Source: VRUE01 sp963788975
GTDB lineage: Bacteria > Actinomycetota > Thermoleophilia > Solirubrobacterales > 70-9
Assembly: GCA_963788975.1 (NCBI GenBank)
Contig: CAWBIJ010000004.1
Span: 1,054,001 to 1,118,000 of the forward strand
Direction of reading: 5' to 3'
Length of the DNA: 64,000 nucleotides
Shown here: positions 58,979-64,000 of the stretch, piece after piece
How the letters are laid out: every line of letters starts with the position of its first letter
How positions within the stretch are numbered: position 1 is the first letter of the stretch
Position numbers and translations under genes: made by a program
Notes under the pieces: model-generated
Databases searched by the model: none
Told to the model about the DNA's origin: nothing
What the model saw: the letters and a program-made list of their open reading frames with translations, nothing else

Positions 58979-59944
58979 CTAGAACTCGTAGGAGCGAGCC
59001 TTGGCGTGGCGCTCGAGCGCTAGCCGGACGAGGCGGTCACAGAGGTCCGGGTAGGCGATCCCGGAGGCCTCCCAGAGCTTGGCGTAGACGCTGGTCTCGG
59101 TGAAGCCGGGCATCGTGTTGACCTCGTTGAGCAGCACCTCGCCGTCCGGCTCAACGAAGAAGTCACAGCGGGCGAGGCCGGCGCAGCCGGCCAGCTCGAA
59201 GGCCTCGCGGGCGAGCTCGCGCAGCCGCTCGGCCTGCTGCTCGGAGATCGGCGCCGGGACGGTCAGCTCCATGCCGCCGTCGCGGTACTTGGTCTCGTAG
59301 TCGTACCACTCGCCGTGGGCGATGACCTCGCCCGGCAGCGAGGTCTCGATCTGCTCGTTGCCGAGCAGCGAGCACTCGACCTCGCGGCCGCGCGCCGAAG
59401 CCTCGACGATCACCCGCGGGTCGTGGCGGCGGGCCAGCTCGACCGCCTCGTCGAGATTGGAGAGGTCGTCGACCCGGCTGATCCCGACGCTGGAGCCAAG
59501 CCGCGAGGGCTTGACCCAGAGCGGCGCGCCGAGCGCCTCGCAGCGCTCGCGCCAGCCGGGCTCGGCGGCGGCGGTGAACGCGACTTGCGGCAGGCCGCCC
59601 TCGGCGCAGAGACGCTTCAGCGTCAGCTTGTCCATGCAGACGGCCGAGGCGAGCACGTCGGAGCCGACGTAGGGAAGGTCGAGCCACTCGAGCAGGCCCT
59701 GGACGCTGCCATCCTCGCCGAACGGCCCGTGCAAGGTCGGGAAGGTGGCCTCGGCGCCGAGCAGGCCGTCGCCGGGGGTCAGCTGCACCGCAGCGTCGCC
59801 GTGCCGCCAGCTGCCGTCGGCGGCGATCGTCACCAGCAGCGTCTCGTGGCCGGCTTCCGAGAGCCCCCGCACCACCGCCTCGCCGGAACGCAGCGACACC
59901 TTGCGCTCCGAGGAGCGGCCGCCGCAGAGGACCGCGACCCTCAT
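58979..59944 (-). CDS. ddl: D-alanine--D-alanine ligase
   Basis: The protein has 321 aa. ATP-grasp ligase signatures: VAVLCGGRSSERKVSLRSGE at the start, TLHGPFGEDGSVQGLLE, WVKPSRLGSSVGISRV and the end motif EVLLNEVNTMPGFTETSVYA. It joins two D-Ala for peptidoglycan stems in the cytosol. It overlaps the pknB stop by 4 bp and is the last gene of the rodA-pbpA-pknB-ddl operon; the neighbouring secreted gene is convergent with no gap. Confidence 0.95.
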   Translation of the reverse strand: MRVAVLCGGRSSERKVSLRSGEAVVRGLSEAGHETLLVTIAADGSWRHGDAAVQLTPGDGLLGAEATFPTLHGPFGEDGSVQGLLEWLDLPYVGSDVLASAVCMDKLTLKRLCAEGGLPQVAFTAAAEPGWRERCEALGAPLWVKPSRLGSSVGISRVDDLSNLDEAVELARRHDPRVIVEASARGREVECSLLGNEQIETSLPGEVIAHGEWYDYETKYRDGGMELTVPAPISEQQAERLRELAREAFELAGCAGLARCDFFVEPDGEVLLNEVNTMPGFTETSVYAKLWEASGIAYPDLCDRLVRLALERHAKARSYEF

Positions 59945-61812
59945 TCTTCGCCTGCTTCCGGTTCGGGCGAGCTGGCCGGGGCCTTGCCGACGACCAGCGT
60001 CACCGGGGCCCCCGGTTCCACCTCGGAGCCGGGCGGTGGGAATTGGTCGGTGACGCGGCCGACCTGGGATGGCACATCGGTTTCCTCTTCTTCCACCGAC
60101 GGCTCTAGCCCCGCCGCGCGCAGCGCTTCCACTCCCTCGCGGCGCTGCTGGCCGATCACGTTCGGCACTTTCACCCGTTCTTCCCCTTCGGAGACGACGA
60201 TCGAGACCGAGGAGCCGGGGCCGAGGTCAGAGCCGGCGCTGGGCGACTGCGAGATCACCTCGCCGGCCGGAGCCGAGCTCGATTCCTCGGTGACCAGGGG
60301 CACCAGCCCGCGGCCGCGGATCCGTTGCACCGCGACGGATCGCTGGACCCCGACCAGAACCGGGACCTTGGCCAGCCGTGGCCCGCGCGAGACAACGATC
60401 GTCACCGCCGAGCCGCGGGTCAGCGTCGTGCCGCCGGGGGGACTCGAGTTGATCACCAGTCCGGCTTCCACGTTTTCGGAGTTCCGCTGCTCGACCTGCG
60501 GATCAAACCCCGCGTCTTTCAGCCTCGTCTCGGCCTCTTCGCGGCTCAGCCCCGCTGTGGAGGGCACTTTCGCCGTGCCGGGACCGGCGCTGACGGTCAG
60601 CGCCACCTGCGGCTTGGAGCAGAAGAAGCCGAGGAAGGCACAGTCGAGCGAGGCCTCGTCGGCGGGGGGCGAGGCGGCGGGGTCCTGCTCGAGCACGGTG
60701 TTGGCCGGCGCTTCCCGCTCGACTCTCTTCACGTTGCCGACGCCAAAGCCGTCTTCTTTCAGCAGCGTTATCGCGGTGTCGAGCTGGTTGCCGGTCACGT
60801 CGGGGACCGAGGTCGTCGTGTCGCGGGTGAGGCCGAAGACGAGCAGCGCGATCAGCAGCAGCGCGAGGGCGCCGAGAGCCCATCGCCACCAGCGGCGGCG
60901 CTCCTCCTCCCGGTCTAGCTCATCCTGCTCGGGGGTCGCGACGACCGGCGGCAGCGGAGCGAACGCGGCCGTGCCGCCGCTGGTCGCACTCGGGTCGTTG
61001 AGGGCTGCATCGAGCGCAGCGATGAACGCATCGGCGCTCTGGAAGCGCTGACCGGGGTCCTTTTCCAGCGCTCTCATCACGACCGCGTCCAGTGCCGGCG
61101 AGACCTCCGGGGCGATCGAGCTGGGTCGCTGCGGCGGCTGCGATACCTGCTTCATCGCCACCGCGACTGCGCTTTCCCCTTCGAAGGGGACGCGCCGAGT
61201 CAGGGCCTCGTAGAGGATCACTCCGATCGAGTAGAGGTCGGAGACCGCGGTCACGTCCTGTCCCTGAGCCTGCTCCGGCGAGAGGTAATGCGGAGTTCCC
61301 ATTACCGAGCCGGTCTGGGTGATCTCGGAGACCCCGGCGCGGGCGATCCCGAAGTCGGTCACCACCGCCTTGCCCTCGGCATCGACGATCACGTTCTGCG
61401 GCTTCAGGTCGCGGTGGACGATGCCGTGGCGGTGGGCAAAGCGGGCCGCCTCGAGCACCTGGCGGATCAGCATCGCCGCCTGCTCCGGGCTGAGGCCAGC
61501 GTCGATCAGCTCCTTCAGCGAGTTGCCCTCCAGGTACTGCATCGCGATGTAGTAGGTGCCGTCGATGTCGCCACGGTCAAAGACGGCGACCACATTGGGG
61601 TGCTGGAGGCCCGCCGCCGCCTCGGCCTCGCGACGGAAGCGTTCGACGAACTCGCGGTCTTGGACGAAGCGGCGGTGCAGGACCTTGAGCGCGACCTGGC
61701 GCTGCAGGTGCGTGTCCTCGGCCAGCCAGACGTCCGCCATGCCGCCGGTGCCGAGCCGGCGCAGCACCCGGTAGCGGCCATCGACCACGCTGCCCTCGCT
61801 TACCTCAGCCAC
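59941..61812 (-). CDS. pknB: PASTA-domain Ser/Thr protein kinase
   Basis: The protein has 623 aa from GTG 61812 behind GGAGGTGGGGAGAG. Kinase at about 13-275: LGTGGMADVWLAED, VHRDLKPQNVIVD, VTDFGIARA, GTPHYLSPEQ. Membrane helix at about 307-327. Four PASTA domains outside: starts at about 335 (VPDVTGNQ), 412 (AKVPSTAG), 480 (AKVPVLVG) and 546 (VKVPNVIG). The first carries an unusual insert with two Cys (DCAFLGFFCSKPQ). PASTA domains sense peptidoglycan fragments or lipid II; the kinase adjusts wall synthesis. Directly downstream of pbpA. Confidence 0.95.
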   Translation of the reverse strand: MAEVSEGSVVDGRYRVLRRLGTGGMADVWLAEDTHLQRQVALKVLHRRFVQDREFVERFRREAEAAAGLQHPNVVAVFDRGDIDGTYYIAMQYLEGNSLKELIDAGLSPEQAAMLIRQVLEAARFAHRHGIVHRDLKPQNVIVDAEGKAVVTDFGIARAGVSEITQTGSVMGTPHYLSPEQAQGQDVTAVSDLYSIGVILYEALTRRVPFEGESAVAVAMKQVSQPPQRPSSIAPEVSPALDAVVMRALEKDPGQRFQSADAFIAALDAALNDPSATSGGTAAFAPLPPVVATPEQDELDREEERRRWWRWALGALALLLIALLVFGLTRDTTTSVPDVTGNQLDTAITLLKEDGFGVGNVKRVEREAPANTVLEQDPAASPPADEASLDCAFLGFFCSKPQVALTVSAGPGTAKVPSTAGLSREEAETRLKDAGFDPQVEQRNSENVEAGLVINSSPPGGTTLTRGSAVTIVVSRGPRLAKVPVLVGVQRSVAVQRIRGRGLVPLVTEESSSAPAGEVISQSPSAGSDLGPGSSVSIVVSEGEERVKVPNVIGQQRREGVEALRAAGLEPSVEEEETDVPSQVGRVTDQFPPPGSEVEPGAPVTLVVGKAPASSPEPEAGEE

Positions 61813-61847
61813 CTCTCCCCACCTCCGTTGCGCTTCCGTTCGTCAAC

Positions 61848-63302
61848 TCAATCACCGCTCAGAATCGCTTCGGCGACTTCGCGGAAGATCGGCGCCGCGA
61901 TGTCGCCTCCGAACGCTTCCGTGCATTCGACCGTCGCCGCGATCGCGATCTCAGGGTCGTCGGCGGGGGCGAAGCCGATGAACCAGGCCTGGTTCAGGTC
62001 GCCGCCGCCGCAGCTCTCGTTGAACGGCGTTTCTGCGGTGCCGGTCTTGCCGGCGACCGCTACGCCGGAGATCGCGGCGCCGGTCCCGGTCCCTTCGTCG
62101 ACCACGCCTTCCATCGCCGTGGTCAGCGTCGCCGCCGTCTCCTCGTCGATCGGCTGGCTGTACTCGGCCGGCTCGAGGCTCTCGGTCGTGCGGCCATCGG
62201 GATCGACGACTCGGCTCCAGATCTGCGGCTTCATCAGCCGCCCCTCGTTGGCGACCGCGGCTGCGACCTCGGCCATCTGCAGCGGCGTCACCGCCAGCCG
62301 CTCCTGCCCGATCGCAACGCGCGCGGTGTCGACCGGGTCGCCGCGGCCGAGCAGCTCTTCTTCGTCGAAGACGCCGCTCTTGTAGACCTGGTCGTCGGGA
62401 AGGTCGATCGCCGGCGTGGAGCCGAAGCCGAAGCGGTCCATGTACTCGAACAGCGTGTCGCCGCCGAGCCTTTCGCCGAGCTGGGCGAACCAGGTGTTCA
62501 CCGAGTTCGTCAGGGCGGTGTCGAGTGGGATCGAGCCGAAGTCCTCGTTGAAGTCGTTGGAGAGGGGATGTCCTTCCGCCTCAATGGTGCCGGGGGCGTT
62601 GATCGTCGATTCGGCGCTGATCGCGCCACTGTCGAGACCGGCCGCCGCGGTCACCACCTTGAAGGTCGAGCCGGGCGGGTACTGGCCCTGGGTGGCGCGG
62701 TTGAGCAGGGGTCTTTCCGTCTCGTTCGCGTTGAGCTGTTTCAGATCGAAGGGAATCCGGTTGGGGTCGAAGGGCGGGTTGGAGGCGAGCACCCGCACCC
62801 GGCCGCTGCTCGGCTCGATCCCCACCACGGCGCCGTAGCCTGCTGCTTCGAGGGCGCCCAGCGCCACCCGCTGCGCCTCGAGATCGAGGTTGGTGACGAC
62901 GTCGTTGCCCTCCTGCCGCTTACCGCGCAGCTCGTCGAGGATCGAGGTGAACTCAGAGTCCTCGCCGACCAGCTCGTCGTTGTGGAACTGCTCGAACTCG
63001 CTGTCGCCCTCTTCCACGAAGCTATATCCGATCGGGTGGCCGAACAGCGTCCCTTCGGGGTAGCGGCGCACGTAGCGCAGGTTGTCGCCGGAGCCCTTGG
63101 GGACGGAGCGGGCGAGCACGGTGCCGTCGGCGGCGCGGATCCGGCCCCGCTCGATCTGCTGCTGCTCGAGCAGCGGACGCTTGTTCGCGGTCTTTTCCTC
63201 CAGCGCCTCGGCCTCGAAGACCGACCAGTACGAGGTGAACCCGACCAGCACCCCGAAGAGGACGACGATCAGACCGTAGAGCTTGACGATCTGGCGGTTC
63301 AC
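61848..63302 (-). CDS. pbpA: Class B penicillin-binding protein (transpeptidase)
   Basis: The protein has 484 aa. N-terminal membrane helix (KLYGLIVVLFGVLVGF). Transpeptidase motifs: SxxK in YPPGSTFKVV (Ser about 213), SxN in LTNSVNTWFAQLG, KTG in VAGKTGTAETPF. No PASTA domain. It cross-links peptidoglycan outside the membrane. The 4-bp overlap with the rodA-like gene upstream and pknB 35 bp downstream is the conserved actinobacterial order, supporting pbpA rather than ftsI. Confidence 0.93.
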   Translation of the reverse strand: MNRQIVKLYGLIVVLFGVLVGFTSYWSVFEAEALEEKTANKRPLLEQQQIERGRIRAADGTVLARSVPKGSGDNLRYVRRYPEGTLFGHPIGYSFVEEGDSEFEQFHNDELVGEDSEFTSILDELRGKRQEGNDVVTNLDLEAQRVALGALEAAGYGAVVGIEPSSGRVRVLASNPPFDPNRIPFDLKQLNANETERPLLNRATQGQYPPGSTFKVVTAAAGLDSGAISAESTINAPGTIEAEGHPLSNDFNEDFGSIPLDTALTNSVNTWFAQLGERLGGDTLFEYMDRFGFGSTPAIDLPDDQVYKSGVFDEEELLGRGDPVDTARVAIGQERLAVTPLQMAEVAAAVANEGRLMKPQIWSRVVDPDGRTTESLEPAEYSQPIDEETAATLTTAMEGVVDEGTGTGAAISGVAVAGKTGTAETPFNESCGGGDLNQAWFIGFAPADDPEIAIAATVECTEAFGGDIAAPIFREVAEAILSGD

Positions 63303-64000
63303 GGCCCGCCCTCCAGCGCCAGGGCGCCGACCGAGGCGGGAGCACTCGCCTCGCGGCGGGCGCGGTCGGAGATAAGCAGCAGCAGGGCGAGCAAAACGAA
63401 GTTGGCGACGATCGAGCTGCCGCCGTAGCTGACGAAGGGAAGGGTGACGCCCGTGAGCGGAATGACGCGGGTGACGCCGCCGACGATGACGAATGCCTGG
63501 ATCGCGAAGACCGCGGTCAGCCCGGTTGCCAGCAGCTTCGAGAAACCGTCGTCGACGAGCAAAGCGATCTTGAAGCCACGAGCCGCGATCAGCAGGTAGA
63601 TCGCGACCAAGGCGCAGCCGCCGAACAGGCCCAGCTCATTCACGATCAGGGCGTAGATCGTGTCGGTCTGGGCGGCCGGCAGCAATGCGTTGTCGGTCCC
63701 TGGGATCACGATCAACGCCTGGCCGAAGCCCTGGCCGAAGAGACCGCCGTCAGCCTGGGCGAAGATCGATTGCAGGACCTGGTACCCGCTGCCCTGCGGG
63801 TGCGCGTAGGGATCGAGCCAGATTTCGATCCGGTCGTGCACGTGCGGCACGGTCTCAGCGAAGAACCAGGCGCCGAAGAAGAACATTGCCATCCCGATCG
63901 CGACGAATGAGAAGCGGCCGGTGGCGACGTAGAGCAGCGCCAGGAAGGCGGCGAAGAACATCAGCGAGCTGCCGAGATCGCGGATGAAGACGAGCATGAA
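63299..64000 (-). CDS. rodA: SEDS glycosyltransferase RodA/FtsW, start outside the window
   Basis: The last 233 residues are present; the frame is open through position 64000. SEDS signatures: QVLQSIFAQADGGLFGQGFG, then DNALLPAAQTDTIYALIVNE, then LGLFGG, and VIPLTGVTLPFVSYGGSSIV. About six helices are visible. It polymerises glycan strands from lipid II with its partner PBP. The FtsW and RodA branches cannot be told apart from this part; the neighbouring pbpA and pknB favour RodA. Confidence 0.9.
   Translation of the reverse strand, partial: FMLVFIRDLGSSLMFFAAFLALLYVATGRFSFVAIGMAMFFFGAWFFAETVPHVHDRIEIWLDPYAHPQGSGYQVLQSIFAQADGGLFGQGFGQALIVIPGTDNALLPAAQTDTIYALIVNELGLFGGCALVAIYLLIAARGFKIALLVDDGFSKLLATGLTAVFAIQAFVIVGGVTRVIPLTGVTLPFVSYGGSSIVANFVLLALLLLISDRARREASAPASVGALALEGGP

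Overview
The window is GC-rich DNA, roughly two-thirds G+C by eye, from an actinobacterium. The best fit is the class Thermoleophilia, order Solirubrobacterales or a relative. That placement is an inference. It rests on several giant secreted NHL/DUF11-type proteins with basic C-terminal tails, many TetR regulators sharing the N-terminal signature GRHGLPREFVVHNQRERL, a PknB-PASTA/PbpA/RodA/Ddl wall cluster, and many starts placed 6-7 nt after a TANNNT box (leaderless transcripts). No tRNA, rRNA, CRISPR array or complete insertion sequence was seen.

Layout. 1-1561: end of an FAD oxidoreductase and a small membrane protein. 1562-9095: an AT-richer patch leading into a 2259-aa secreted protein on the minus strand. 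It carries two six-repeat NHL propellers, an RHS/YD-like stretch, and a C-terminal pro-domain plus S1 (chymotrypsin-like) protease. A small exported protein is coupled to it by a TAATG stop/start. 9218-13860: BacA/prephenate dehydratase-like protein, PQQ-type sugar dehydrogenase, SGNH hydrolase, MFS exporter. 14004-17316: ECF sigma factor with three VOC/glyoxalase genes and a DUF899 gene. 17341-20917: MMPL transporter flanked by two paralogous coiled-coil membrane proteins, then a TetR gene. 21042-29500: three large secreted proteins of unknown role, two of them overlapping by ATGA.

29787-36213 is a run of six TetR-type genes holding seven TetR units, interrupted only by a VapBC-type toxin-antitoxin pair. 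An enoyl-CoA hydratase, metF and a DUF3105 protein follow. 39205-52702 is a cell-surface polysaccharide locus: initiating sugar transferase, three glycosyltransferases, two acyl/FemAB-type transferases, flippase, O-antigen ligase/polymerase, CapD-type nucleotide-sugar dehydratase, LytR_C protein, DedA and UppP. 52729-56677: a Fic enzyme behind a perfect 41-bp direct repeat, purM, and a Ser/Thr kinase. 56699-58978: two secreted proteins. 58979-64000: ddl, pknB, pbpA, rodA (rodA runs off the window).

The most unusual structures are these. (i) The giant protease-tipped protein and its coupled partner, resembling a polymorphic effector with an inhibitor. (ii) A 90-bp palindromic element at 97% identity (3 mismatches by hand), inserted in frame and in opposite orientations in two polysaccharide genes. 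(iii) A family of long hairpins (161 and 107 bp) in the same locus. (iv) The TetR array, with an A7 tract joining two TetR units. Four genes carry a single-base frameshift in a short base run, so sequencing error must be excluded before reading biology into any of them.
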